Assembly (NCBI GenBank): GCA_000711775.1
Contig: ARYC01001450.1
Location: 1-64,000 of the forward strand
DNA from: Oxytricha trifallax
Taxonomy: Eukaryota; Ciliophora; Spirotrichea; Sporadotrichida; Oxytrichidae
Direction of reading: 5' to 3'
DNA length: 64,000 bases
The notes beneath the pieces were generated by a model. The model ran no database searches and was not told the DNA's origin. It was given only the letters and a program-made list of their open reading frames with translations. Within the stretch, counting starts at the first letter, position 1; each line of letters begins with the position of its first letter. Position numbers and translations under genes: made by a program. Positions 11,957 to 25,191 of the stretch are shown one piece after another.

Positions 11957-14900
11957 ATTAGAATATAATATTATTCCAATAAATTTTAATAATTTTAATT
12001 AAATATATCAATAAAATATAAATAAATATAACAATTCAATTTGTTATCGTTAATTTTTTAAATTGTATCTAGGTTTATGTTTAATAATATGATGATTTTA
12101 TATGTTAGAAATATGAAATAAAGTAGACCATGAAAAGTTCTCTTGAAATAAATAAAAAATGAGACATGAATTATCAAATTAAATGATAGAAGCTGATGGA
12201 GAGTGACACTTACTCATTTATATACTGATCCTTTTTCTTTTAAATTTGAATTTTTATTTAATATTATCTTTTAAATTTAGACTATATCTTGTATTAGTTC
12301 CTATTACAATAAATAGAATTAAGTTTATACAAATCAGATTTTTTGAATAAGTTTATGAGTTTTTAAGATTATTTAATTGTATTAATAGGTAAAATTCAAA
12401 CATCCTTGTCCTTGACATAGAGTTAAACAATAATTTTTTTAACGTATATTACTATATATTTTTTCGGCTAAAAATCATTTTATTAATCTATATTTTACTT
12501 TATGATTAAAATAATGTAGAAAAGTATTGAATTAAATAATACAAATCTTCCTAATATTAAGATTTAATATTTAAGCCATTTTGATTTATAAATATTTCAT
12601 CACAATCTCAATTTTGAGGATTTAATTACTTTTACTAATTTTTCTAATAATAAATTAAGATATTCAATAATGATTTAATTTGAGAGTAATATTGTAATGT
12701 TTATTTCCTTTAAGAATTAATTAATATAACCAAAATGTTTACAATGCCACAATTTTTTATCAACTAAATTATTAGATATTTTGGGGAACCACCAACGATT
12801 ATGATAAAAACTTATAGACCCTTTTAATTTACTCTAAGAATCATGAATTATTTTTATTAGTTAATTATTTAAAAGATTTGATTATATTTTAGCTATTAGT
12901 TTTTTTATTAATTTTTAGTTATTAAGAGCTCTCATTAAAAAAAAATATGTTTAAAATTTTATAAATATTTTAATCGGAAGTTATATGTTATTTAATAATA
13001 TGAATTTAATAGTTATTATTTAATTAAGTAAATTGAACTTTAAAAATTCTTTATTAAGCAATAGCATAAATTTTAATATAATGAATCAAAATTGTTAAGA
13101 TAGGTTCATTTTGATTATGTAAATTAACAAATGAATATATTTAAATGATTCTATTATAATTATTAAGAAATTGACTTGCTTGAACTTAGAACTATATAAT
13201 AATTAATTCTATTATTCCCCTTAGAGAAAGATTATTAATAAAATTAAAATTATTTATGTATAATGATAATTTGTGTCGCGTAGCATTATTTGGCTTGTTA
13301 GTGAAATTATTATGACCATGAGTAAACAACTTTTTCCACTTAATTGATAGAGTCATGAATAATTTCTATAGAATCTTTATGCATTCAAAAATTTGCAAAA
13401 TTAATTTAATGCTTTATTTTTTTAAAATGTAATAAAATAAATAAAAGCAGCTATTATAAATATTGAGTTTAAGAAAATCTAAACTATTTACTTTCAAAAG
13501 TAAAATAATTTTCCCAATTTCGAATATTTTATTTTAATTAAATCAATAAAAAATTAATCCTTGTACGTTGTCAATTATTTTCATATAAATTATTAATTAT
13601 ATTGAGGTTGTTGGTTGATGAAAGCTAGGAAGTACCTTCATTTTCTTTTAAAGCATTTGCAAAACCATTGACCTCTGAAATAAATAAAAAAATTAAATTA
13701 TTTAATAATAAAACTGAATCTAAATTGAGTTTATTTGTATTAAAGAAATAGCATTTTTCTAATAAAAACTTATGGGGAGTAAATATTAAGTTAAAAACAT
13801 ATAATATTATCAATTCTCAATTAATTATTTTCTTTATACTTAAATATAAAATTTCTAAATATTTCAGTATTAATTTATTTTTTTCACAATTTTATGATAA
13901 ATTAGATACATTCTATTTTTTAATTCTTTATGTTTCTTAGTCATTCATTTAATATTTGTAGAGATTTAAATGTAAATCCTTTATAATATTATTTGGAAAA
14001 TATAATATTTCAATAAATTTAGTAATAATTATATATATTTTTTAAATTATAGAAAAGATATTTTTATCAGTTTTTAATTCATTTTACATAATTAAAATTA
14101 CTTAAATGTCTGATTTCCGTTGATGTAATCAGAAAATTATAGTTCAAATATTTACTGCATAGTGCCATTTCATGATGCATTTTAATAATTTTATTTATAA
14201 TTTTATTAAATCCCCTTAAAAAATAATATGCTAAGAGAAATCCTCCCAAAATTTTAATTATTTATATTAAGAAAGGGATTTATTATGGTATAAAAACGTT
14301 ATCTGATGCTAATTGATCTGCTATAGTCAAAACTATGCAAATTTCCACATAAAAATATATTAAAATTATTTTAATGATTTGAAAATTCATTTATTTAAAA
14401 ACAAAAACAATAAATTAGCAAAATGTCTTCTTAATTTTAAAAAGTAAAATATTTGAAACAAACTTAGTTCAAAAATTAATTTTAATTGGGTAGATTTCTT
14501 AATCGTGTAACACTATTACTTTCTGATATGTTATAATAAAATTGCTTATTTTTTCTGTTTCATACATGCATCTAATTTAAAAATTCGAGTTATTAATTTT
14601 AGATGATATCATTTATTTTTATAAATTAATATTTTCTTATTTTAGATTGCAATTTATAATAATTTTCAATAAATGATTTACATACAGTTAGGATAATATA
14701 GTTGTTAATTCCATCACAGGTATCTAGAGATTTCATAAATTTAATTAACGTTAAATAAATAAGGTTAAATTTATTAATAATTGTGATTTCTGAAGGTAGT
14801 ATATGTCTCTTACGGTGATATTAAAGCTTAGGAGTATTTATATAAAATAAAAAATAAATCATAATACTAGATAATAATTGTAAATGGTCTTTTTAAAATA

Positions 14901-17290
14901 AAAATCTATCTGATAAATTTAATAAAATAATTAATAATTTGCTATTACCATTCAGCTACAGTATTTTCCCGACTTTACGATATATCACCATCCATATATT
15001 TTAGCTATTTACTGCTCAAATGTTAGCTTTAAATAAATAATTTAACTATTTTTAAACTTTAACCAGTAGATGCCTTAAACCATTATTAATTTCTCAAGTC
15101 TAAAGTTTTATACACGATTAATCCATTTATGTCCACAAAAGTTCCTAAAAATCTTAAGCATAAATGAATAATTTAAAAATGTCAAATAGATATAATTAAT
15201 ATATTAATTTATTTTAATTTATCTAAATGATAATCATGCTTAATTAACCTCTAAATAATTTAAATTATGCCTAAATATATATTAAAATAATGAAAGGTAT
15301 TTTATTTTTATCTTAAAGATGTAATTAATCAAAATTTCATTATAAAATATTATGTTTCTAAGTTAATTTAAAAATTTTTTAGATGTATAATTAAAATTCA
15401 GAATTTTATTTTATAAATTACAATAAATGTATTCCCATCCTACTACAGTTAGATCCCATTAGTACTGATGAAAAAAAAAACGATTAAAGTATTATATTCT
15501 GTAGGCTCATGATCTTATATTCTTAATTTTCATTTTATGAGCTCTTTTTTGGGACCAATATAAATAAAATAAAACGATTTTATAATAATTGAAATTTAGT
15601 TTGCAATTATATACCGTAGAATTAATGTTCAAGACAAATTTTTATAAAATGCTTATAAAATTTATTTATTAGTATTAATAAATAACGGTATGCCAATAAA
15701 TCGATTGATGTATGTATATTTGAATAGTAATTATGTGTACAAGGCCTTTTAATTTTTAAAAATAATAATAAATAATGGTAAATATTATATACCTTTTAAA
15801 GTTTTTGCTAGATAAATGAATTGCAAAGTTGTTCTCTCTTAGAATATCGATACAATTAAAATTAAGCCAGACTTCTTTTTTATTTTGTTGGGAATCGTCT
15901 TATGTGAACTGCTAATATCAATTATTTTTGATTAAAAATTCAATAATTAAGATAATATTTTGGTTTATTTTAAGATACAATTGAAAGGATCTGAATAAAA
16001 TTAAAACAAAAATTAAAATTTAAATTGGTGGTTGTGTAAGATGTAGTTTTTTTACATAACGATATCATTGTTGCTTCACCAATAGTATTATTTAAGAAAT
16101 AAAATTATTGATAAAAGTAAGCCATAGACTCCATAAATAACTCTCTGCTTATTTAATTCTATCTTAAAACATTACAGCTTTTATTTAAAAATAATTTAAA
16201 TTAATATAGATATTTAAAAAGCACATTATTCTTAAAATTTGATAAATTTATATATTTTTTTATTTATTCCCTCAGAAAGGCTATTTTGAATTATTATTAT
16301 CTTTCACAAATTATATTAAAATTCTAGTTTTATCATTTTCACCGTAACTTTTCCCAAATACAATATATATTTGAATTCATTTATTAATACTCTATTCTTA
16401 ATTCATTCCATTTTACCAAGTAATTCCGAGACATTTTTATACTCAATTAGTCATTTTTAAATGTCATAACCTTTTTGTAATTCTTGATAAAATTTAAAAT
16501 ATAAATAAAAATATATATTGAAAATTCTTATTTTTTTTTAGGAAATATAAATAAATTTATAAATAAAATATATCTTGAGGATAAGTTGTTTAATTGTTGT
16601 TGATAGAAACTATAGAACAAAATTAATTTGACAGAATATTAATAATTATTTTTAGAGCTTAGATGCCTTATAAAGTAATTTAAGAATTGTTTGTTTGGTC
16701 ATAATTATATATATAAAATTATTAAAATTTCATTTAAAAAAAAAAGTCAACCTATAATAAATTATTTTTTAGGTATTACTTAAATCTTGAAGTAATGATA
16801 ATAATAAAAATTATTTATACTCAATTTAATTTAATTCAGTATTTCTTGATTATAAAATAATTATTAGAAATTTTAAATATTAACAATTATATTTATATTT
16901 TATATAATAAAACATTCAATCATAATTACCAATATCAATGTGTCATAGATAGGTATTGTTGTACATAAGAAAATTTATCTTTAAATCAACATATGACGTA
17001 ATTTCTATGTGCAAATCTCCTATAATTTTTAGGATTAATGAGTATGTTTTTCTAAGAAATGATTATAATGTAGTTAATTATATATACCATTGAAAATACT
17101 GTATCATGAATGTGAGTTTACTCAAACTTGATATTATTCCATGAAAATGCTTAAATCAAGCAAAAGAAATTAAAAAATATAAAACTTATTTTTATAAGAT
17201 ATGAAAGCTATTTATGACTGAATTATATAGTTAATGATGAAATATTAAATTAATTCAATTACTAAAAAATATTATTTTAAAAGACACAAT
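11957..17290. other. Long AT-rich stretch, no convincing gene
   Basis: Very AT-rich, with TGA stops in all frames and no domain that I recognise. The only coding-looking spot is 13634-13676 on the minus strand (SEVNGFANALKENEG, or MVLQMLQKKMKVL in another frame). It shares the repeat GAAGTA (13629-13634) with the left edge at 11952-11957, so it could be a first coding block of the coiled-coil gene. Germline-limited spacer or one long IES is the likely identity. Confidence 0.5.
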
Positions 17291-17294
17291 TTAT

Positions 17295-17757
17295 ATAAAA
17301 TATTGGGGGGGAAGTTTCCTGCCCCAAAATTTTATATGCGCCCAAGGGGAAAGTTTTCTGCCCCAAAAAAAGGTAGTTTCCTGCCCCTTCGGAAGTTTCT
17401 TGCCCCATACATAAAAATGTAATTTTTATAATTTTAAAGAATCTCTATCATCAATTATGATATAGTTATATTTAATTTAGCTTTAAATATCATTTCTACC
17501 TTGATAATTAATTCACATTTCAATGAAAATCACATCAATTATTAATAAAAAACAAGTTATTTAGCCTTGTTTATATTATATAATTTGATGAAGAATAATT
17601 ATGTACATTGAAAATTATAAATTATTAAAAGTTGTTTAGTAAATGAATATCGCAATTGAAATTGAAATTGAAATTTATTTATTTCTAATATTTTTATTCC
17701 AAAACAACATAAAATTTAATGTTGGGGGCAGGAAACTCCCCCCCCCAAATATTTTAT
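17295..17757. mobile_element. Small terminal-inverted-repeat element with G/C-run ends
   Basis: The left end TAAAATATTGGGGGGG plus AGTTTCCTGCCCC is mirrored at the right by GGGGCAGGAAACT plus CCCCCCCCCAAATATTTTA. Further copies of TTTCCTGCCCC lie inside the left end. There is no coding content. It looks like a non-autonomous (MITE-like) element about 460 bp long, related in its core motif to the element at 47.2-47.7 kb. Confidence 0.6.
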
Positions 17758-18946
17758 CTGAAACACTCATAATATACCGGATCTGACTAGAAAGACTTTA
17801 TATATAGAGAAGAGAATATATGAAATTTTAGTGAATTATATTATAATTATTGCAAAAGATTAAAATGTTTATAAAATTTACTCATTATTATATAGGTAAA
17901 TTTTATGAATAATTAAAAAATAAATTTATATAATGTATATTTTTAAATTTTCATCAATTGAATAAATTGAGAAAAAAATTAATAGAAATTTAAGCAAACT
18001 AACTATTGATATATTCAATGAGGTTTTCATAGTTCATAATGAAGTATGCTCTTCGATTTAACGATAAAAAACTCATTCGATATCCTAATATTTTTACTGT
18101 CCTGACTGGCACTGCTTCGAAAACTCTTCAAGTATTAGTTTACTTTTTCGAGATTAAATCTCTAAAGATTTGATTTATTCTATATTTTTTATTCTAAATG
18201 CACCATAAAAATTAGGCATTAAAAGTAACTCTTATTAATAATTTAAATCTTATAGTTCTTCTATATTTATTTTATTTTAATTAATTATGAAATTTATCAT
18301 GTTTTTAAATTAAGGGTAGGAATTTATCGCTTATAAAAGAGAAAACAAAACGAGATAAAAAAAATGTTAAAGATATCTATTATATTTTTAATAATCAGCA
18401 CTAAACTTTTTCATACAATTAATTATTAAAATGAGGGCATAACTTCTTTAAGAATGACATTAGATATTTAGGAGGTCTAATTATACCCCAAATTTTTATA
18501 AACAAATTTCGATGTTAAAAAAGTATTTTTTCTCACAAAACAACAAAACTTTAAGTCGGTGCATGATTAATTTTCAACTTCTTTGCTAAAATATAGTCCT
18601 CCTAGCTCCTTAATAAATATGATTTTCATTGAAATTTAATACTCATTATCTGAAGAGAGCTATTTATGACATCTTGAGCATTTAAAATATTAAGCTTTAA
18701 AATTATGTCTCATTTAATTATTACAAATATTTACATTTCCTTTTTAGGATATTTGCATAGCAAAGATTAAAAAATGTACCTAAAATATAATAGTAATAAT
18801 TATTTTTCTTGAAAATTTTATTTTTATTAAAGCAATATTATTTTGTAATTATTTTCAAAGTTAAAATATAAATAATAATAGCATAAACTGAAATCATTTT
18901 TATTATTATAGATATTTCATAATTTACTTCAAACACTCTTGAATTT
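17758..18946. other. AT-rich spacer, no convincing gene
   Basis: Only a 44-codon ATG-to-TGA frame (18039-18173, plus) stands out. It shows no homology I recognise and may be chance. Confidence 0.4.
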
Positions 18947-21285
18947 AGAAAATTTAGGCCCCCCCCAAATTTCATAAACTGGAACCTTAAAATTTTTTCT
19001 TAAATCTGAAACTTTTTTTTCGCCAAAAAATCTTCCTTCAAGTGAAGATAAAAAATCCAAAGAAAATAAAATCTTAAAATATTTTAAGATTTTTAAATTT
19101 TTAAAGAATTTTATATAAAAGTATTTATGCACAAAAAGTTTTGAAAATGATAAGTTTTTACAAATAAAAAATTCATCAGATCATTAAATCAATCAAATAT
19201 TATAACCAGTTTATGCATTAGACAAATTAGCCGAAAAAGTAATTTAATTATCATAAACAATATCATCAGAAGTTATTTTGTTATAATAAAATTTTCTATT
19301 AATATATCATTAATACTTCTAAATGGTATTAATTAAAATTAATAAAATGATTGTTTCAATTATTAAAAACAAGATATCCTTAAGAAATTGTAAGTTCAAT
19401 TTTTTTTATACTGCAAATAGTTATATTTATTTTGCTTTTCTAAAGTCTTCATTATAAATTTGGTACAGAGTTATTCCAATTATTTTTACTAATGATAATT
19501 GATAACTTAATTAAAATATTAATTGTAAGTTAATAAGTATAATATTAAACACAAAATAAGTGATATTTTTATATGTTAAGACAAAAGTTATTAATTAGTT
19601 ATTTGAATTTGCTTACAACTACCCTTATCAATATTATAAAGTTAATAATACAATTACTGGAATACCATTTTTAATAAGTGTTATATATCTGTGATTTAAT
19701 AAACTCAGTATATTAAATTTGTAATGACCTTTTTTGGTTTTCGGTATTTATGAGTAAATTGAAGAAAAAAAATAATTTATAAATGAATAAAGAGATTGAA
19801 AAAGTAAAATATAGATGCAATAAATAAATCGAGAAGATTAAGATATAAATTTGAAAAAGTTTTGAAAATTAGTTTAATACAATGCGTAAAAGTGCGAAAG
19901 TTAGAATAATAGATAATCTGTGTATCTTTGATCATATTAAGTAGCAATAATTCTGAGTTAATTAGGGCGCTTTTATTTTACTTTAAATGCTTTTGTTAGT
20001 TGGAGTATTGAATTAGTATTTATTTATAGGATTATAGGAAATGTCAGTAGCTACAGTAGCATTCCTATAGAGAATACCACAAGACATCAAAGGAGTTCCA
20101 GTAGACTAACTCCACGTTTCCTCTTAAATTATGAGGTTCATATCTCCTTAATAAAATTATTCTCGAGGGTGAAACTTAAATGAGTCTTGAATGTACTTTT
20201 TAAGTGAAGTTGTGAGAAGTTATACTAGGAGATTGATGAGTTAGTATGTTGACTATAGGTTCCAGTACCAGTACCAGTTGCATTATATTCATGATTTATT
20301 TTAATTGCTCATACTTATTTATCAATATGATTAAAATTTATTAAATATATTAGTAATTATTATTTATTTCCCCTATTTTTCACATTCTTTTATATCAATT
20401 GCATTCAAATAATTTATTTTAAGATATTATCCCTTTAATCTGCTAACAATGATAACTCAAATTATTTCTCAAAATAAATTAAGCATTATTGAACCTAAAT
20501 ATATAAAAATCTTATTACTATAAATAAAATATTGTGAATAATGCAAAGTTTCAATTCTAAGAAACTATTGTCCATTAATAAAATTTATTTACAATAAAAA
20601 CATTCAAAAATAAAATTTGATGGTTTATTTAATAAACTATGACTTTAAATCTATAAATAAATAAAGAGTGGTGCTTATAAACATTATTTTTAAGAAGTTT
20701 TTTATTCTTAAATTGGCCAAAAAATTTAGTATAAAAGAGATCCAGTCATAAACTATTTTTGATCAAATAAATAAATCTTATAAAGGAGTTAATTAATTGT
20801 ATTTATATTATAAGGCTACATGTCGTAATAACAAAATCTATTTTATACAATTCTATAGTAAGTAAAAATTCCAGTATAAATTATGATGTATAATTTTAAT
20901 TAAGCTTTAAAAAACATATTTTATTGTATATATAATTTCACATAAAAATATATCTTTTATATCAATAGCTATTTTCATTTAAGAAATGAAAATATTTTTT
21001 AGAAAATCTGAAAATCTACATTAGAAAGGTTAATTTAATAATATGTAAATTTATGCATTAATAATTTTGAAATAATCATTGAATTTCACTTGTAGGTAAT
21101 ATATAATTACTTTTATATAAAATTCTTTAAAAATTTAAAAATCTTAAAATATTTTAAGATTTTATTTTCTTTGGATTTTTATCTTCACTTGAAGGAAGAT
21201 TTTTGGGCGAAGAAAAAAGTTTCAGATTTAAGAAAAAATTTTAAGGTTCCAGTTTATGAAATTTGGGGGGGGCCTTAAAATTTTA
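18947..21285. mobile_element. 2.3-kb element with about 175-bp terminal inverted repeats
   Basis: The left arm (18947-19121) and right arm (21109-21285) are near-perfect reverse complements, each starting with an AT stretch, then a C/G run (GGCCCCCCCC) and AAATTTCATAAACTGGAACC. The interior is AT-rich apart from a small coding-like pair at 20041-20294. No transposase is visible. Confidence 0.7.
20041..20294 (+). CDS. Small coding pair, possible MDSs or two-exon ORF
   Basis: From ATG at 20041 the frame reads MSVATVAFLQRIPQDIKGVP, with one TAG as Gln. GTTCCAGTA occurs at 20095-20103 and again at 20259-20267. Removing the 164 bp between them as an IES gives ...GVPVPVPVALYS then TGA at 20292-20294. 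The same insert also ends GT...TATAG, so an intron is an equal alternative and is also in frame. The product, about 30 residues, is unrecognised; it may be one end of a larger rearranged gene. Confidence 0.35.
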
Positions 21286-21289
21286 TAGA

Positions 21290-22450
21290 TTTCTTATATT
21301 TTAAATTTTTTTAAATATATTATTAACTATTTTTTTGAAGCTTAGGGAAATGTTCTGTGAAATAGTCCTTGTATTAAAATATATAGGGAGAGTTACCTAC
21401 CTAATATCAAGATTTAAAAATATAGGGAAATATCTTGGCAAATTAAATTTTCTAAATTTTTTCATTTATGAAATAATTTATCTTTGAAACTATAAAGACT
21501 TATGTATTCTCTTCACTTATAATTCTGATAATTTATTATATGCTATCTGATAATTTTTCTTATTTTCAAAAAAAATTAATTTGCTCTTTAATTATTTTAA
21601 TTAGCATAAAAGAATGAATTGTTATTTTTAATTATACAAATTTGAATAATTTATCGAATGCTATGAAAAAATTAATGAGTTACACATAATATTTTGAAAC
21701 AATTAATTTATTTTTGTATTCTTATTAGAAATTACATGTTTACACATTATTATAATTTGTTTCATTTATTATGCATAAATTTATATATAATTTAATTGCC
21801 AAAAAGCTTATCACCCCGAATATTTTAATATATTATGTATACTTCATTACTTTCAAAATGGACATTATTAAATTGAAGTCTAAAGATTTGATAAGAGGGG
21901 TTTGAATGCATTTCGATAATTTCATGTTAAAATGAAGAATTAATCAATAAAAAAATATTTATTTTTTTATTTTATGTAAGCTTGCTGACCTATCAAATTT
22001 GATATTATATTTCTTGATGTCTGTAATTTAATCAATATGATCATCATCTAAAGTTCTTATAATAAAAAATTGATTTTTATATTAGATTTTAATAGTGATA
22101 TATTTTAATTATAATAGGTGTCTATTATAGTCAAAATCCTTAGGCATTAAAAACTTCAAAACTATTATCAACTTGTTAAAATCTTATTTTCTAGAAGAGA
22201 AAAATCTTAGCATACTTAATTTAGGGTTTTAATGTGATTTTGTTAAAAATGGTTTAATTTAATTGCTATTAAGTAGTAAGTATTACAAAAAGGTTAGATT
22301 TATAATTAATTCGCTCAAAAGCTAACTAACTTTGAGTTATTTCTTAACTTCTAAGGTTTTGTTTCATTATATATCAATTTTTTTATTTTATTTACTTTTC
22401 TTGACTTTGATTTTGATCTCTTCCCCAAACAGGCCCTATATATTTTTTAT
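21290..22450. other. AT-rich spacer, no gene seen
   Basis: No frame with coding character on either strand. Confidence 0.5.
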
Positions 22451-22454
22451 CAGA

Positions 22455-22647
22455 CCCCCCCAAAAAAACTTTTCCCGAATCATAAATTTTTTTACAAAAC
22501 CAGATAATATTTCCCGAACCTTTAATCATGACCAAAAAACCCCAAAAGACCAAAACCCCGAAAAAAAGCCAAAAATTTTCGCGTGCGTTATAAAGATTTT
22601 TTTTTCGTAAAAAAATTTATGATTCGGGAAAAGTTTTATTGGGGGGG
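22455..22647. mobile_element. 193-bp MITE-like element with CCCCCCC/GGGGGGG ends
   Basis: The left end CCCCCCCAAAAAAACTTTTC plus CCGAATCATAAATTTTTTTA is mirrored at the right by TAAAAAAATTTATGATTCGG plus GAAAAGTTTTATTGGGGGGG. The centre is C-rich (CCCCAAAAGACCAAAACCCC). There is no coding content. Confidence 0.65.
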
Positions 22648-22699
22648 CCCTTTTTTATCATTATAAATTTCTTGCTCTGTTGGCGGCTATTATATATAA

Positions 22700-23083
22700 T
22701 GATTTATTTTTTTTAAATATTCAATCGACCTGTCAATATTTTGTGTACATACTCCAATATGAAAATAATTAAAAATCAAAACAATTTTATTATTATTTAT
22801 AATAATAAATACTTTTATATTAGAAATTTATTTTAACATTTCTATTTTGTGCTTCTAATAAGTTAATCAAAAATTTCTTTTTTAATTAGAAAATATTTTT
22901 ATTTAGAATTTTATAATTTACTTATTAGAAGTATAAAATCATGAATGTTAATAAAAATTTCTTATATAAAGTATTTATATTATAAATAATAATAAAATGG
23001 TTTTGATTTTAATTATTTTCATATCGGAGTATGCACACAAAATATTCACGGATCAAGTGAATATTTTAAAAAAATAAATCATC
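22700..23083. repeat. Inverted-repeat (foldback) element
   Basis: Two arms of about 140 bp (22700-22840 and 22945-23083) are reverse complements with a short AT-rich loop. Each outer end contains TGATTTATTTTTTTAAATATTC or a close match, and each arm contains the ACTCCAATATGAAAATAATT-type core. Confidence 0.6.
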
Positions 23084-23310
23084 ACTCGACTATATAATTT
23101 TTTAGCAAGAGTCTTTACTTATCTAAATGTAATTCGATTCTATTTATAGAGTCCTTAATACATTCAAAATTCTGATATTAATTTATATTTTTATATCAAT
23201 AATAAGTAAATATATCAACAGTTAAAGTTGGTCAATTTATACGTTCTTGAATTTTAATGATAATGATAATTTAGAATTACCTGGGCTTAACTATTGCCTG
23301 TTTAATTTTT

Positions 23311-23411
23311 ATCGCATCCCGAGAACGAGATAATTCTAATATAATTCAGAGTAAAATTTATCGAATTAAATGCGCTTAATTAAGTCTAGTATCTTGCTCC
23401 AGGGATGTGAT
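23311..23411. mobile_element. About 100-bp MITE, ends ATCGCATCCC / GGGATGTGAT
   Basis: Short element with 10-bp inverted ends and an internal GAGATAATTC motif. A related copy lies at 24632-24732. Confidence 0.4.
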
Positions 23412-23639
23412 TAAAATAATACCACGAATATTGTTATCCAGTTAATTTTTTATTTACTATCGAATAAATACTCAAAACCACTTAATGAAGATTATAAGTC
23501 CTTTGATTATAAGGATACTGGGGTCTTTTTGGGGTTAGTAGAGAAAAAGCAGGTTTTATGTGTATTTTAAACATATTAAATGGATTTTACTTGATCTAAT
23601 AAAAAAAGATTTTAACTAATTATTGTACCTTTTGAATAT

Positions 23640-24240
23640 CGCTCTCTTTAGTGGCTCAAGTAAGCCACTAATGATTGTTTAGGATAGGAAGGAACTCTCA
23701 CGATTATTATCTCTACTATTTCTTTTATTACTTAGCTAACATCTTCTTTCTTTATATGCTTCTAAGCTAAACTGATTTTTTATTTTTGAAGCTTTGTGCC
23801 AAAATAAGAAATGCTTTCCATATCGCTATCTAATAAAATTACAGCTACTGCCCATGCATCCCATTAGACTGCTGCATTAGTTCATTTTACTCTGATTGGA
23901 AAGTAACCAGGTTTTCCAAGAACTTTTGTTAAGGTTACAATCTCTTATCTTATGGCTCTATTGAAATCTTTAACTATAACTTCTAATGGGCAGAAGTTGA
24001 GTATTCTATTTTCAGGCTTCAAATCTCTGCATACATATCCAAGTTCATACAAATCCTTGACACCCTAACTTATATCTGATTGATCTAATTTAAGAGGCTA
24101 GGGTATTTGTTTTGATATAGATAGTCCCCCAAAGTCATTTTTTAAAAAAATTCTTTAGACCTTGTGCGATAAAACCAAAGCTTAAAATGACGCCGTCTAA
24201 CTTAAGCAAGTGCTTTAACTTCTTCTATAAAACTTACACA
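23640..24240 (-). pseudogene. TBE zinc-finger/kinase gene fragment
   Basis: Translated fragments KLDGVILSFGFIAQGLKNFF, LYELGYVCRDLKPEN and KDFNRAIRQEI, then a C-lobe-like stretch ending near YFGTKL. The kinase HRD triad is degraded to CRD and the DFG position reads DFN, as in the other TBE copies. Several TGA stops and frame changes mark it as dead. Confidence 0.6.
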
Positions 24241-24631
24241 AAAAACAAATTTTAAGGTACTTAGGGCAAAATCCTTCTAGTCATAATAATTCTATATAGA
24301 ATTTATAAATCTTGATTAAGTTTATAGATAATATAAACTTATCATATGTTAAAGATTTCTTAAAATAAACAAAGATATTGAATTAATTGAAAAGGATTGT
24401 GATTTAAATTTAATACTATTAACCAATTAATGAACCTTTCTTTAATATTACAATTTATTCATATATGATTAAAAATAAAATGTGTCCCTTATAACTCAAT
24501 TTATGTTTGAAAAATATTAAGAAATTTGGCTTGGAATTACAACAATTTTAAAAGGAAATAAATAATAAATTAAGATGCCTAAGACTGCATTGTCAAAATT
24601 TGCTGGAATTTATTATTAGCGGTACTATTTT

Positions 24632-24732
24632 ATCACATCCCTTGAGAGAAAACTCTAATTTAATTAGACCCTCTAAATCCTTAAATTATACCCCCACATT
24701 AAAGTCGAGTTATCTCGCTACTGAGATGTGAT
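24632..24732. mobile_element. About 100-bp MITE, ends ATCACATCCC / GAGATGTGAT
   Basis: Second copy of the small element at 23311-23411. It contains CGAGTTATCTCG near its right end and lies inside the TBE-1 remnant. Confidence 0.4.
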
Positions 24733-25191
24733 GATATAGTAACGTTAGTAACAAAGTCCAGCTAATTTTTAATTCTCATCTAATGAGCTCAAAATCATTT
24801 GAATAGAACAACTTTAACTGCCTCGAATTTTAAATAATTTATATAAATATTTATAATTAATTTTCCAAATTAAAATGTATTTTATAATTATAGATTTATT
24901 TTTTATGAGCAATTAATTTATTTGTACATATTAATTTTATAGGATTGATTACAAATTTAAAAAGATAATTGAGATATAAATCATTTCATTCCATAAAGAA
25001 TTTTTGATATAATTTTTATTCTTTTTGCAAAAATAATACAGAAAGAAACCTCACCTTTTCTCTTGAAAATTCATATTATTTCAATCATGAACCCTATTAA
25101 TACCAAATAAATTACATGCTAACTTATAGACTAATTAATAAAAAATATAATTAAATTTATATGAGGGTTTTTGGGGTTTTAATTATAATAT

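Larger units (their letters stand above)
23464..25181. mobile_element. TBE-1, decayed and shortened telomere-bearing element
   Basis: The left end reads CAAAACCACTTAATGAAG followed by a degenerate copy of the TBE terminal repeat (TTGGGGTTAGTAGAGAAAAA, then GCAGGTTTTA). The right end is GGGTTTTTGGGGTTTT next to ATT. At 1.7 kb it is far shorter than the 4.1-kb full-length copies; only part of the kinase gene remains, and a MITE lies inside. The right boundary is weakly supported. Confidence 0.5.

Noticed and set aside
18039-18173. 44-codon ATG-to-TGA frame MKYALRFNDKKLIRYPN...
   Set aside because: Short, no Gln TAA/TAG codons, no homologue recognised; with one stop codon such frames arise easily in AT-rich DNA.
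22332-22610. 92-codon frame rich in Phe, Pro and Lys
   Set aside because: It runs through the C-run end of a 193-bp MITE and is explained by that repeat.
25165-25184. GGGTTTTTGGGGTTTT as a chromosome end (telomere)
   Set aside because: It is only two repeats long and adjoins ATT and decayed TBE sequence, so a transposon terminus is the better reading.
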